This document shows, in pieces, positions 35,101 to 45,953 of a stretch of DNA of 64,000 nt. Positions within the stretch are counted from its first letter, which is position 1, and every line of letters starts with the position of its first letter. The notes under the pieces were generated by a model, which saw nothing but the letters and a program-made list of their open reading frames with translations, did not search any database and was not told the DNA's origin. The stretch lies in the NCBI RefSeq assembly GCF_910592395.1, contig NC_088318.1, forward strand, positions 6,596,756 to 6,660,755, read 5' to 3'. A program made the translations under genes and the position numbers. Source of the stretch: Lineus longissimus. Taxonomy: Eukaryota > Nemertea > Pilidiophora > Heteronemertea > Lineidae.

Positions 35101-38100
35101 GATCAAGTGGTAAATTCTTACTAACATTTCAAGCAAGCTGGCCTCCCGGCCAACACACCGAGCACACACACGCCCTTCCAGTGAGCGCCTATGCCGCGAA
35201 TCCACTCTTAACTCTTCATAGGCACCTTTGGTTTTGTTATCGAAATTTCTTCATATTTATTCTGTGATAAAAATCCATTGACATCGGCTAACAATGCCGA
35301 AACGAAATGCAGTGAATGATGACAATGCTGATATAACAAAGAAATCTCGCCATGTACAGAAGTTCTTGGCAAAGTATGCTGAGAAATGACCAGAACTGGA
35401 CTACCAGTGGAGCGAGGTGAATTGCACTTGTTGTCAAAAAAACTAAAAGCACCGAATTCACCCCCTCAAAATCTGAAAAATATGGAGTTTCTGGTGAAAA
35501 AAATCTGAAATGGGTCCTACAGGGATTGGCAGCTCTAAAAATCATTTTTTTCTGGATGAACCGGCGTGGCTTTCATGCAACTAAAATTCCTGGCCCTTCT
35601 CAACACGTACATGTACAACGGTTTGTCGGATGAGACTAAGCCGTGGTCCCTTGGACCTGAGTGTCTATGCCAGGGCAAGTAAAAGATCCCACATAGGTAG
35701 ACAGTAGCCTCTGGTGGACTTCATACCTCCGCCAATCCAATTCGGTTACGACACCGGTAATGATATGATGATGATGATTATGATGATGATGATGATGATA
35801 TATCCGTTCATCATACCCACCGCGCGCGAATTAAGTCGATTATACAGAACGATTATACGTGCGCGCGCACCTTCTATGTAGTACGAATAACAATTGCAAT
35901 GGGTATGTCGTTTGTAAAATATTTGCTACCGGCCATATCTTAGATCAATTTTGGACAATTTCTAGGGGCTTTGTGGATCTTGTAAGCTGCCTATTTCTAG
36001 AGAAAATTTTTCCACCGCTTGTCGCCTTGAAGATCAACATAGTGACTCATTTTCTTTTCAGCATCGACCGGTGTTCCTTCTCAGATCGCAATACAACCAG
36101 GACCAGTCGAAGTGAAGCAAGGACATAACGTCAGTCTGTGGTGTCGACTGAAAAATGACACTAATAAAGATATACCAGTAAACTGGCATTCGCCACCAAA
36201 TTTCAGAACAATAACGACCAATTGTGAGTCTTATGCAAAAGATAAACACAAAATGTCATGTTCAGATACTGAGGACAGTCTTAGATTTTATAATTTGTCA
36301 ATCATGGATGCCCAATGGACCGATAAAGGAGAATATCGATGTTTACGTGCCAACGTCATGGCCATTGTGGATTTACATGTTTTGGGTAAGTTATGAACAG
36401 GATACATATATATGCGTAAGAGCACTTTAATTAAACAAATTTAATGCAATAAAAAGGATGCTCTGTGTATAATGACAACATGGTTGCTATTCCAACAACA
36501 AACCACACCTACCGTTATGATGTAAAAGCGCTGTCTTTAAATAGCTGGAGTCGTGCCCAGAAGTTGACATACACTTGATAATTTTGAATAAAATCTGCAA
36601 TTCTTACCAAAACTATTTCAAATGTTGCAAGCCATATCTATTCTTTCTTTGGCCACATGCAAAAAATGGCATTGTGTGCAAAATATCCCAATATCAAAAT
36701 ACCACGATAAAACTATCTTTTCAAATCCTGCAGTAATTAATCCCGCAATAGAACAGAATCGTACTCTGGTCCATTCTCTGTCTCTGACTTTCTGTGAAAA
36801 AAAAGTTTGAAAAAAATCGGTGCACTTTGTTGATATCACAAAATATCAAACTTATGAGAATTCCAATTTTCGAAAATTTTTATGAGTTTCTGTTCCTCTT
36901 GATGCCCTTTATAATGGCAATGACTATTTTTATTGATGTTTGACATGGTGGGAACTTTTGAGGTTTCGGATAACTTCCAAGTTGCCGACGATTTGGGCAC
37001 TTTTTCACCCTTGAGATTCGCGATATTATCATAGTAGAAAGAATTTTTTGAGAATTTTTTTACAAAAAGTTAAAGAATGGCCAAGAGTATGATTCTGTTC
37101 TATTCGAGTATCAATAACTGCAGGATTGAAAAAGATAGGTTTTTCATGATATTTTGATATCGTGAAAACTCGCACGGAAATTGAAAAGTTTATGGACGGA
37201 CGACGACGACGACGGATGACGGACATAGTGTCGACATAATGCCCCCTCGAAGGCGGGGGCATAATAATGATAATTTGTTTGGATTGGAGTGCTATAATAA
37301 TGTACATGCATTTTCGAAGCACTAAACAATGATAAAACATCTATATACGCATATAAAACAGATCAGTAATAACACTGACAATAGTTTATTGATAAAACAG
37401 GTAGACAATAAATACTAATTAGTTTTAATTCGATTCGTTTCAAAGTCGATCTAAATTATTAGTTAGCCCTCGGGAGAATTGAAGCAATACAGTCATACTG
37501 CATGGTACAATTATCACCTGTCCATTGTAGAAAACAGCTGGCAATCGGGAGTGCACATATTTCTGCACACATCTATAATTGTACCACAAATTACCTTCAT
37601 TTCAGCCGGAGTGTTCTTGTAAACCAATGTGCTTCTGCTTCGTCTTTGTCGGTTGATTATCTATTGTCCGTTTCCAGTTCCGGTAACAGAAGTGAGACTA
37701 AAAAAAATCGTCGAGAGGACAGTTGATGCGCGACAGCACTTGCAAAAGAACCTGACCTGCACAACAAATTGTGCATATCCGGCACCAATTATTTCATGGT
37801 TTGTAAATGACGTAAGTAGAGCAATACGTTCATAATCTCAAAGTTTCTGATAAGTGCTTTTATGAATACACGACAAAAAGAGAGAGTCGGTAATGGAAAC
37901 TTGATATAGCATGTATAGCCATTTCAGATAATATTATCAGTGCAGTGCCCTAGTAAGCGCGCAGCGCCTTTAGGTTGGGGGGAAACCCCCCAAACCCCCT
38001 GGTTGGGACCCTGCTATAGTTCCTTCCGCCAATTTTTTGTTTTGATAGACAGTTTTCTCCGTGTATCGCATTAGCAGTAACTCAACTCCATCGTCATATT

Positions 38101-41100
38101 AATAGCCGGCAAAGAAATGGAAAATGCCCCCCCCCCCCCCGAAAGGTGTCCAGACTATCGTAGTCTGGGACTCTGGCAGATTCTAATGTAAAGTGCAAGC
38201 TCTATTGATCTCGCGCAACTGTCGCCATGGAGAGCCCCCCCCCCCCCCCCCCAACCCCCGTCCTTCTGACATGTTTTAGCCAGTGCATGGGGGGGAAGGC
38301 CCCTCCCCCTATTGGCCTCTCAATAAGTCCTTCCGAGCTGCTTACCCTGGGGCGCTCGAGTGGAACCCCGAAATCTTCATGATGGTGCAGTCCTTTGACA
38401 CGTTTAACCCAGAGCGAGGAAGAGGTACTCCTTTGATGGTACCCTAACTGCAACCCTCAACCATCATTACCCTTCCTTTTCACTGGCATAATATTGGCAA
38501 GACGCCCAATAGGTCGTACTGGTGGCTTCCTTGAGACAATTGCTTGTGGTCGTACCTGGGAAACCAATTCAAGGGGTCAGGGATCTAGGGATCAGGTTTT
38601 TCCCCCACCAACATGTTGCCGAATGGTTAATGCATAAATAATTGGTTGGAAAGGGATTTTGCTGGCCAAGAGACTTGAAAACACTTGACTCTTGAGGAAC
38701 ACCAGACTGATGAACAAAGAACATGAGGATCATAGAACCCTCTTCATACCTGGGAGCATAAAAAGCCTGCTAGCGAATATTGATTATTCTTTAGAAAAAA
38801 ACAGAAGATCTGCAAAACCAATGGTACCCCATAAAAACATACATTCCTCCTTCAGGTGTCTTCGGATCCCACCACGGCCCATGTGGAATTCGTTCAAAAG
38901 GTTTATTGAAATCTCAAAATAAAATTTTTTTCTCGAAACGCCTGCCCGTCTTTTGGTTTATTATTTCGGGATTATATCCATTTTAAGCATCTTTTGGATA
39001 TCATCACTAAAGTATGAAAAATCAAAACACATATGTCGGGGGTAAACCCCCTGAAATTGAAGTTTGATTAAAAAACAGTGAGAATAATCGTGTGGTTCTC
39101 TCTCGGAGCTCAGAATAGTCGAGTTACTACTTTCGCGCGTTTATCTCTTCTGGCGGCCATTTTAAGTCAAATTTAAGCCATTTGGAACGAATCCATGGAC
39201 TTGAGAAACATTGTTTACATTGGATACGTCGTATGCACGTTAACCATAGCTGCGCGCTTAATAAGCCCCCCTTTAGGAGGGGCTCTTAAGATACACGTGT
39301 GTGTGGGAGTATATACTGATTTCATGAGAAATAAAGAGAGTAACTATTGTATATCCTACAAACAATTTTTTTTGGTATTTTTCTGAATTAACTCCGTTGA
39401 GTTTACCGATTTCTCCGCGATCTTCCGGTGGTGGTTGCTATCCCATTTGTTGAAATTAATTTAAATTAATTTAAATCTTCATGGGAATTCGCTACATCAT
39501 ATGCCTAAGAAATTGGCCAATTATAGTAATATTTTTATTAGAGAAATATCCGTCCTAAATAATGACAGAAAAGGGTGGTTTATTTTAATTTTGTGTCGAC
39601 ATGATCGAGGTCACGTGACATAAAAACAAAACAATCGCACACACCCGTCCAAAAAAGGCACTTTAAGAAAAACAAATACGTTTTTCCAGCTTAAAACCAC
39701 ACTGACGACTAAGTTATATTGGTCTTCTGCCCAAATCTGAAGTATCAAAATGAATCACAAACTAGAACTAGCTCTTTTTAGCAAAAGTTGCGTGAAAAAT
39801 TCGGGTGAGCGACATTCTGCACCCTAGCGGCCAATAATTAAACTACTTTCAGCCGTCTGCTCCGGTCTCGTTAGGGAGTTTTTCCCAAATGTACGCGATG
39901 ATGACGTGCCCCATTAACAGGACGTAACATCTATTTTAAAATGCGTTTCCAAAGTGAATGCATGAGGACAACCTATTTGTGTCGTATATCACTGGAAACG
40001 CCCGATTCCCGTGAATAAGGACAATCACAATGTATTACATTACCAAAACAAAAATGTGTCGGAAGGAACTATATGGATGGTCCCATCGCACCCCCCCCCC
40101 CCTCCAGCAGTATGACACAGAAGGGCTAGTTGACTGTCCACCGGGGGGGGGGCGGGTTTGGGGGGAGCTTCCCCCCAACGCACTGGTAAAAACCTATGTC
40201 GACGGAGGGGGGTTTGGGGGGTGTCCCCCCCATTGTAACAGCTGTAGTTGCTAGAGCTTGCACTTAACATATGCTCGTAGGGGGGTTCGGGGGAGCTCCC
40301 CCGACCTAAAGGGGGGCTCACTAAGTCCTTGACTTTACATATTAGTATGAGGCTGGGATAGGAATTCACAAGTTTCACTGGCATCTGGGGCATGAGTGCT
40401 GTTGCGAATGAGGGCAGATCAAAAAGTTTGACTACGGAGCAATCACTTTAAAAGGGGTTATCACAGCCTTTCGACAACACGTTTACTCAAAAATGTACAT
40501 GTAACTTTCACGAGTTCATCTGTGGAAAATTATCGTCAAACTCCTCGAATAACGAAAGGTGCAGCAGTTTTTAGCTGAGGTCGATACAGCCTCTGAATTC
40601 GCTGTCGTTATCATGATGTCGAGCTTGGGAAGGCCTCATGAAAACATGATGACTCTATTATTTTTCAAAAGCCAGAGGTTGCATAGGTGAGTAGAAACAG
40701 GCATCTACAAGTGTTAATACCGGTCACGTCTGCAAACATTTGTATGCTATATGCACTTATTGATGACATATCTGCAATGCTGTGAATCCTATTCAAATAT
40801 TTTAAACATGTCAAAGTCGGCAATTGTCAGTCTTCATAATATTTGAACCTTAATAAGGTTGATTGCATGTTATGCAATAATGAATCCAGATGCACTTTTG
40901 AACTGCATGCATAATCAGACCACTTAAAATATTGCAATATTTCGGTCATTTTCAGAAGAACTGTGCTCTGCTACATGTTTATCAATTTTCATCATTGAGT
41001 TATATGATGGTCGTATGGTGCCATTGTGTACTTTTGCACTTTTGCTCATCAGCCAAAAAGGTACCTTTTTCTCACAAACTACTTTCCGCTACATCTCATG

Positions 41101-41906
41101 AATGATGCGCGTGGACCACTTAGCCAATTTTACCATTGCCATACTTATTTTCCAGGAACCGTTTAATGGCAACGCGACGGTCACAGAAATGGGCTGCGAA
41201 GGCGCGAAGGAGGGCCAGTACCGGACTGAAAGTACAGTGACAGACATGGAGGAGGATGGAAAGGAATATGACATTTCATGTACGGCAGAAAACGTCGTTG
41301 GAGAGCCAAACGTTTCAAAAACAATGCCTGTCAATTGCCCACAATGTTTCAATTATGGTAGGCATCTTTCAATTGTTTACGTTGTCATATAGCGTTGTTT
41401 ATTTTTTGTGATCTCACTCATTGCTTATTTCAATTCTGTCAGGCTAGTGGAAACACTAATCATGGTGAATGCCTAAAAACTGTTAGTTTCCTTGTTTCAG
41501 AAACTGGAGACAAGCTTTCCTATACCTACTTGGTTCCCTATCATCATTCTTTTCAGTGTTCAGACCACTTCTTTCATTTTCGCTTCTACGGGTTTGTTTT
41601 CACAAGAGTGAACACAGTAGCGCCACTGGGGACTGTGGCTGGTATATCATAATCATGGCTGACGGTCGTTCAAAACGTGGCGGACGGGTGATTGTGTTTT
41701 CTCACATAGCCGCTAGGATTTTTTATGCATGCTTATCAGCTTCAATGATATGCTTAAGGTTTTTTTTCTTTCCAGTAACCCCCAGTCCACATCAGTCTTT
41801 AATTACTCATACAGCCGTGATAGGCATGATAGTGGCAATATGTGCTTTGTTTGTCATAGCACTGACAATCGGCATAGTATTCATCAGGAAAAAATATCAG
41901 GACAGA
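32070..41906 (+). CDS. Ig-superfamily transmembrane receptor gene (five exons assembled, 3' end open)
   Basis: The five exons are 32070-32124, 36062-36385, 37678-37811, 41156-41357 and 41776-41906. Splicing phases 1, 1, 0, 1, 0 agree at every junction and give 282 codons without a stop. Predicted order: signal peptide (1-18), V-like Ig domain (about 28-126), second Ig domain (about 128-232), short stalk, transmembrane helix (about 252-275) and a basic stop-transfer RKK. Each Ig domain keeps its Cys-Trp-Cys core and has an extra Cys pair. There are N-glycosylation sequons in both domains. The product should be a type I cell-surface protein that binds ligand or partner cells. No ligand can be named, and I recognise no specific family. 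The cytoplasmic exons and stop codon are not identified, so signalling motifs are unknown. Confidence 0.85.
32125..36061 (+). other. Intron 1 of the Ig receptor
   Basis: This interval is 3.9 kb without recognisable coding sequence. It contains a G homopolymer (about 33238-33258), a GATGAT microsatellite (about 35765-35800) and several short frames. It ends in TCATTTTCTTTTCAG, a strong acceptor. Confidence 0.7.
36062..36385 (+). CDS. Ig receptor exon 2, V-like Ig domain
   Basis: A complete domain lies in one phase 1-1 exon of 108 codons. In the assembled protein, Cys46 (SLWCRL) is the first core Cys, Trp60 (VNWHS) the core Trp, and DKGEYRC (106-112) the D-x-G-x-Y-x-C signature carrying the second core Cys. 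An extra pair, Cys73 and Cys85, lies between them and could form a second disulphide. Sequons NDT, NVS and NLS are present. The donor GTAAGT follows directly. The long C-to-C spacing (66 residues) fits a V-type fold better than C2. Confidence 0.9.
36690..37165. repeat. Inverted repeat inside intron 2
   Basis: About 36690-36795 (ATATCAAAATACCACGATAA, GAACAGAATCGTACTCTGG) is mirrored by 37060-37165 (AGAGTATGATTCTGTTC, TGATATTTTGATATCGTG). It is followed by a GACGACGACG stretch and a CCCCCTCGAAGGCGGGGGC hairpin (about 37241-37260). It is a probable transposon remnant and has no coding support. Confidence 0.7.
37678..37811 (+). CDS. Ig receptor exon 3, N-terminal half of Ig2
   Basis: The acceptor TTTCCAG is at 37671-37677 and the donor GTAAGT starts at 37812. 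The exon enters in phase 1 and leaves in phase 0. It encodes 45 residues with the first core Cys (NLTC, 154), an extra Cys158, the P-A-P turn and the core Trp (IISWF, 167). It stops before the second core Cys, so the domain is split by an intron, as in many I-set/C2 domains of adhesion receptors. Confidence 0.87.
39868..40006 (-). repeat. Dispersed repeat, inverted partner of 31246-31395
   Basis: This is the reverse complement of 31246-31395, with several substitutions and short indels. It has no coding content. Confidence 0.85.
40080..40345. repeat. G-rich family copy holding the empty site of the 697-bp MITE
   Basis: It shares CAGCAGTATGACACAGAAGG and the GGGTTTGGGG blocks with 16070-16200, and TAGGGGGGTTCGGGGGAGCT with 20660. 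GAGCTTGCACTTAACATATG at 40254-40273 is the uninterrupted target that is split by the MITE at 19946-20642. Confidence 0.88.
41156..41357 (+). CDS. Ig receptor exon 4, C-terminal half of Ig2
   Basis: The acceptor TTATTTTCCAG enters in phase 0. The donor GTAGGC at 41358 leaves in phase 1. The exon encodes 67 codons with sequon GNAT, an extra Cys185 (MGCEG), and KEYDISCTAEN carrying the second core Cys213. After the domain come two further Cys (NCPQC, 232 and 235) close to the membrane, which could link chains. A damaged duplicate of this exon and its downstream intron lies at 8962-9280. Confidence 0.9.
41776..41906 (+). CDS. Ig receptor exon 5, transmembrane segment
   Basis: The acceptor is TTTTTTTCTTTCCAG and the donor GTAAGT at 41907. 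It enters in phase 1 and leaves in phase 0. It encodes a short Pro/Ser stalk (TPSPHQS), then about 24 hydrophobic residues (AVIGMIVAICALFVIALTIG and on to IVFI), then RKKYQDR as the cytoplasmic start. No ITAM or ITIM motif is seen before the donor. Confidence 0.9.
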
Positions 41907-42817
41907 GTAAGTTTTCCAATGATTTTAGTTGCAGCTTCTTGGCATTTTCTTATTCATTTGCCGTTGCATAATCTGCTTAGTAGCTGCCTAGTAGAGTTCA
42001 CATTTAGTCGTAATCATACCTGATTTGGAAAGATTGATTGAATAGGCTCTTAAAGGGGTACGGCGTTCGTGTGTACTGGTGGGTGAGGCAATGGTTACTT
42101 ATTCATGGTTATATGCACAATGCACTACACGCAGTGCAGTCACGGTGCATGCATTTTTGCTGAAACGTTGCACATATTTGTCTACACTTTGAAATTTAGG
42201 CGATTTTGGAAATGGCGAATATGTCATAAACCACCTGGAAAACTTATTTTCCTGAGTGATCCCTGTTTGAAATGAAAAAAAAGAAATGTGAAATGTTACT
42301 GGCGACCGATTGACATGGTTGGTTCCAAATAGACACTCAGTAATTCTGTTGTGACGTATGCAATTGGTGGGAACACCCAAAGAACAAAGTTGGTCATTAA
42401 AGTTAACCTTAAAAAGTGGTCTGTAATTTAGGGTTGATCTGTAGATCTTCAGTTGATTTCATTAAACAAAATATCAGAGACCATGGGGCCATAGTTCGTT
42501 CATATATATTTGTTTATTTCATACAACAGTTTGTACAGATTTACAGAATATTCTTCATAACTTTACCAGAAATGCTACTTAAAGGCCATATATCTAGGTT
42601 TGAAAACATGCTTGATACTCATGAAATATGTTGAGGGTTAAAAAAACAAGATCCCAGACATTAAAAAAATTCTAATAATAAAGTCATTATTTAGTTATTT
42701 CAATTTTCAATTTTAAACTATTTGAATTTCCCACCACACACAACTTTAGATTAGTTTCACATGTGGCCGCTAGGGATTTTTTGATGACGTAGATCAGGCT
42801 AGTCAGAACAAAGCAAG
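41907..42817. other. Spacer after the transmembrane exon
   Basis: The next cytoplasmic exon should begin in phase 0. One candidate, 42530-42634, follows a TTTCATACAACAG acceptor and would add 34 codons before TGA. Its sequence has no recognisable signalling motif, so it is not called. Confidence 0.35.
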
Positions 42818-43027
42818 ATGGCTTTCGCATACAGTTCAGAGAGTGAGAGCAGTGAATTTGAGGATGTTTTGGTCGATAAAGAAGGATATTTAAACGTTGA
42901 GCCGTACATGTTCGAGCCATTAATATCACTAGATCATAATGAGAGTGATCATTCGGACGAAAGTGATGAGGAAGTGGAGGATGAACGCCCTGAACGTGCA
43001 GGCAACAGAAAATGGAGGCTGTCGCAT
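42818..43027 (+). CDS. First exon resembling P2X7-tail-like invertebrate proteins
   Basis: The ATG opens 70 codons beginning MAFAYSSESESSEFEDVLVD, then LNVEPYMFEP, then a Ser/Asp/Glu-rich stretch and ERAGNRKWRLSH, with a GTAAGT donor at 43028. An acidic-serine leader with a PYxFEP motif and a following G-N-x-x-W is what I recall from the large invertebrate group of proteins carrying a P2X7 C-terminal-like zinc domain, often in transposon-rich gene families. The Cys-rich part would lie in a later exon that I could not find. The exon faces the THAP exon at 43327. Confidence 0.45.
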
Positions 43028-43327
43028 GTAAGTGGGGTTGGTCAAATCGAATACAGATGGAACAGCTGTTTTTAACAAGTGGCATTTAATATTCAGTTGG
43101 ATGCAGATATCCGGCTTCATGTGATAATCCGTATCGATAAAGTGATCACTGCAAAGTTTGGCCGAAGGCCCAGGCTTCCAACACTCCAAACGTTTGCACT
43201 TCCGAATCCACAGCTTCCTCCTCTCTCGTTCAACTGGCTTTGGAAATTCATGAAAATGGGTCCCATCCGTCATTCGATTGTTCTTTGTGCTATCCTTGAC
43301 ACAATTCGGAGCCACACAATACACCAT
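42929..43327 (-). CDS. THAP-domain protein, N-terminal exon
   Basis: The minus-strand ATG at 43327 is followed at once by a complete THAP zinc finger in about 95 residues. The C2CH ligands are Cys4 and Cys9 (MVYCVAPNC) and Cys plus His in KLCSDHF. The conserved Pro of HEFP, the Trp of RKLWIRK and the closing AVPSVF motif, corresponding to AVPTIF, are present. THAP domains bind DNA and occur in chromatin regulators and in P-element-like transposases; which of these applies cannot be decided without downstream exons. The last part of the frame (past about 43040) probably runs into an intron. It overlaps the opposed exon 42818-43027. Confidence 0.8.
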   Translation of the reverse strand: MVYCVAPNCVKDSTKNNRMTDGTHFHEFPKPVERERRKLWIRKCKRLECWKPGPSAKLCSDHFIDTDYHMKPDICIQLNIKCHLLKTAVPSVFDLTNPTYMRQPPFSVACTFRAFILHFLITFVRMITLIMI

Positions 43328-44290
43328 AGTGAATGAAACACATTACTTCCAGGTGTGCATAATTAATTAAGGCCCTCCTGCTTTTATGATTGCATGACAT
43401 GTACAGATAGCCTGATCTACATTACAACTTTTGCTGAACCCGTCGCCTGGCTCTAACAAGCCAGTTGCTAGCCTGATTAGGTAATCAAGTTGTCAAACAC
43501 ATAATTGGCTATATCTTCAAAATGGGTGGAGCTAATTGCATTTGGTTTTCTGTATTGTATAAAGTGTTAGGTACACTTTTGAAATCGTCTTACAGCAGAA
43601 AATGGCAAAAAACCTGGAGTTATGGCCTTTAAGGAGATTCCACGATAGTAATCTGATGCATTTGGCGACTTTCTGTTGTTTTTAGAATAAGTATTACCCT
43701 ATATTAAGCAAAGCCACCCGGATAATACCCATGACTCATCATACAGCTTAACAAAAGCGAGATGTATACATTTAACCTTATAATTATGCCCTCCATTTAT
43801 AAAATGATCAGACGCTAAATTCGGATTACTATCATATTTTCCTCGTTTTAACCTCTGTACCCCATTCTCAACTTCCAGCACGGATATATACTATGGCTTT
43901 CACTACACTTTCCGTCAATACAGTGTCTACCAATGTCAACATTGATATCTCCTTTCAAATCATTCATTTCATTAACATCGTTTGAAACGGAATTATATGA
44001 CCTCTTAAATATATTACCGAACAGTTCACAACTATAGATTCCCTGCCCTTTCTATCATCAATATTATTCGGAAGGACATTGTTTGACTCTTTGACTTTTT
44101 TTACCCCTTTCCAAAAATCAGTGTTATTATTATTACGCAGAGACTCGGCTACTATCCTGATTCTTCTTATTAATGATATTGTGCCATTGTATGACGGCGT
44201 ATATCCGCTACACTACCCCTTGGCGTGGCCTTCCGTTATCCTTCCACAAATTGTGCCGAAATATAGCCCTTTGCTTACACTCCGTTATTT
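43328..44290. other. Spacer between THAP exon and copy B
   Basis: Only short frames (60-63 codons) occur here apart from one of 100 codons at 44079-44381, which crosses into copy B and has no domain. No repeat structure was noticed. Confidence 0.5.
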
Positions 44291-44846
44291 CCTCATTCCA
44301 CCCAGCTCTTCCCGCAGCTCTCCCATGAACCCGTTCGTTCACAGGAATAACTTCAACGCCAGCACTAATGTCGGGGAGTAGATTTATCTCGTTTCAATTT
44401 AAACTGGGTCAACGTGGTCCTATCGTATTTTAAATAATTCCGTAATCTTAGGATAGAGGCGCTGCCTCTTTTTACAAATATGTGAAACCGGCGAGCACTG
44501 TGATTGGCTGATTGATTCACATTTTCACAAGCTCCTTTCCCGTCCCAATAAAAGGGCACAACGGGGTCTTCGCAGGGGAGTCCGAAGCCGAATTTCACAG
44601 AAGAAAGACCGCAGTCGAGCCTTTGACAGTGCAGCGCACGTGTTTGAAGTGGGCGGAAGTTGCCCAGGTTCTTGTACTAAAATGCATCCATGTGGAGTTA
44701 CGGATGTTTATCTTACTATGTCTTACACCTAGGATCTTGTACTATTACATTTGTGTAGAGGGAGAAAAGTGTGATACTAAAGCCGAAGGCAGTGTAGCAG
44801 ACGGAGTAGTCCTTGTTCGTGATTGTGTTACTTCAGCTCCCGCTCA

Positions 44847-45953
44847 ATGTGGGAGGATATTAGAGAGTCATTCCGCGAATTTACTGGCAGTAGCGTAAAA
44901 CTTTCTGAGCTTAAACTTGAACCCTGGTTAGGCATGAAGGACAGCGTTGGGGCCCGAGATTGGCTCACCCGTTTTTCGCTATACGGGCAAACGAAAGGTT
45001 TAAGCCGAGAACAGCGCGTGGCTGTCTTTGGGTTAAATATGCGCTCAGGCGCTTGGTTGTGGTTCTTAAACTTACGCCCAGAAATCCGCGCAGAATGGGA
45101 TTCACTGGCCGAGGCTTTCCTCAGTCATTTCGAAAATGAAAAGTTTAGGTTTGTTAAACTTAATGCTCTCATGTCTAAGCAGATGGGACCCTCAGATTCG
45201 GTTGATCAGTATGCACAGGAGGTGGTCCAAGCCTCCATGGCCTTGAATGTATCAGCTCCTGAAAAATTAAGCTATTTTATCCGTGGCCTTAGGCCACCAA
45301 TTCGAGCCCATGTTTTAAGAGCTGCACCACTTAGCTTTGATGAGGCCTTGGTGGCAGCGAAATTATTTGAGGACACGCAGAGCCTTGACGCCAATGCTTC
45401 CACCAATGCCGGCATCATAGCGGTGCTAGACAAGCTTGAGTCATTCAAGACCATGGGGCAGGGCCAAAGTCAGACACAGCCCTTGTCAGATAACGAGGGC
45501 CGGGATGAGTCAAGTGTTCGAAGGGAATTACGCGAGGTGCGGCAGCAGTTGCAGACATTGAGTATGCAGGTGGGCCGTAATCCTAACTTTAGGGCAGCTA
45601 GGGACCAGAGGGGTGATGTGGTTTGTCAGAAATGTGGAGGATCGCATCATTATTCGGTCTGTTCAGGTACCACCCGGCAACAACAGGTCCCTAGGTCATG
45701 TTGGACCTGTAATTCCTTAGATCATATCGCAAGAAATTGTCCTAGGAATAGATCCGAGTCTCAGACTAATGCTTATACTCCCCAGGTGTATCGGCCTATG
45801 TCGAGGCCAAGTGCTAGGTATAATGGGCCACCTAGGGACAGGCCTAACTTTCAGGACAGGTCGGGTCCCCACGATAATATTACGCCATTCCGTCCAAAAA
45901 GCAGTCAGCCGCCTAGCCGGCAGGGTCCCTCATACTCTCAGCGTTTAAACTAG
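44847..45953 (+). CDS. gag: Gag polyprotein of a Ty3/Gypsy-like element
   Basis: There are 368 codons from the ATG at 44847; upstream in-frame codons exist but no earlier ATG. The N-terminal half has the retrotransposon gag pattern (WLTRFSLYGQ, then AWLWFLNL, then WDSLAEAFLSHF). Near the C-terminus are two zinc knuckles. The first, CQKCGGSHHYSVC at about residue 260, is one residue short of the canonical spacing. The second, CWTCNSLDHIARNC at about residue 285, is a perfect CX2CX4HX4C. A basic Pro/Arg/Ser-rich tail follows. The product would package element RNA. The frame is intact and ends CGT-TTA-AAC-TAG, placing a slippery heptamer right before the stop. Confidence 0.9.
   Translation: MWEDIRESFREFTGSSVKLSELKLEPWLGMKDSVGARDWLTRFSLYGQTKGLSREQRVAVFGLNMRSGAWLWFLNLRPEIRAEWDSLAEAFLSHFENEKFRFVKLNALMSKQMGPSDSVDQYAQEVVQASMALNVSAPEKLSYFIRGLRPPIRAHVLRAAPLSFDEALVAAKLFEDTQSLDANASTNAGIIAVLDKLESFKTMGQGQSQTQPLSDNEGRDESSVRRELREVRQQLQTLSMQVGRNPNFRAARDQRGDVVCQKCGGSHHYSVCSGTTRQQQVPRSCWTCNSLDHIARNCPRNRSESQTNAYTPQVYRPMSRPSARYNGPPRDRPNFQDRSGPHDNITPFRPKSSQPPSRQGPSYSQRLN
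45944..45953 (+). promoter_or_regulatory. Programmed -1 frameshift site, TTTAAAC before UAG
   Basis: The heptamer T-TTA-AAC at 45944-45950 is in the correct register with the gag frame (X-XXY-YYZ) and is followed immediately by the gag stop TAG. After a -1 slip the reading frame is open from CTA at 45950 to 47896. No downstream pseudoknot was verified. Confidence 0.82.

Larger units (their letters stand above)
37812..41155 (+). other. Intron 3 of the Ig receptor, repeat-filled
   Basis: It contains C and G homopolymers (about 38128-38140, 38236-38252), the G-rich family copy at 40080-40345, the inverted partner repeat (39868-40006) and an inverted copy of the CAATTGCCGACTTTGA segment of copy A (about 40810-40870). 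The frames on either strand are short and show no domain. Confidence 0.75.

Noticed and set aside
41490-41652. Alternative exon after TTGTTTCAG beginning ETGDKLSYTY
   Set aside because: Phase would fit, but it has no donor of matching phase and exon 4 joins the transmembrane exon directly; the other duplicate gives no support.
42530-42634. Candidate terminal cytoplasmic exon of the Ig receptor
   Set aside because: Phase and acceptor fit, but the 34 residues show no motif and could be chance; left as a remark only.
44512-44898. 128-codon frame ahead of gag
   Set aside because: It overlaps the gag start in another frame and has no domain; probably leader sequence.
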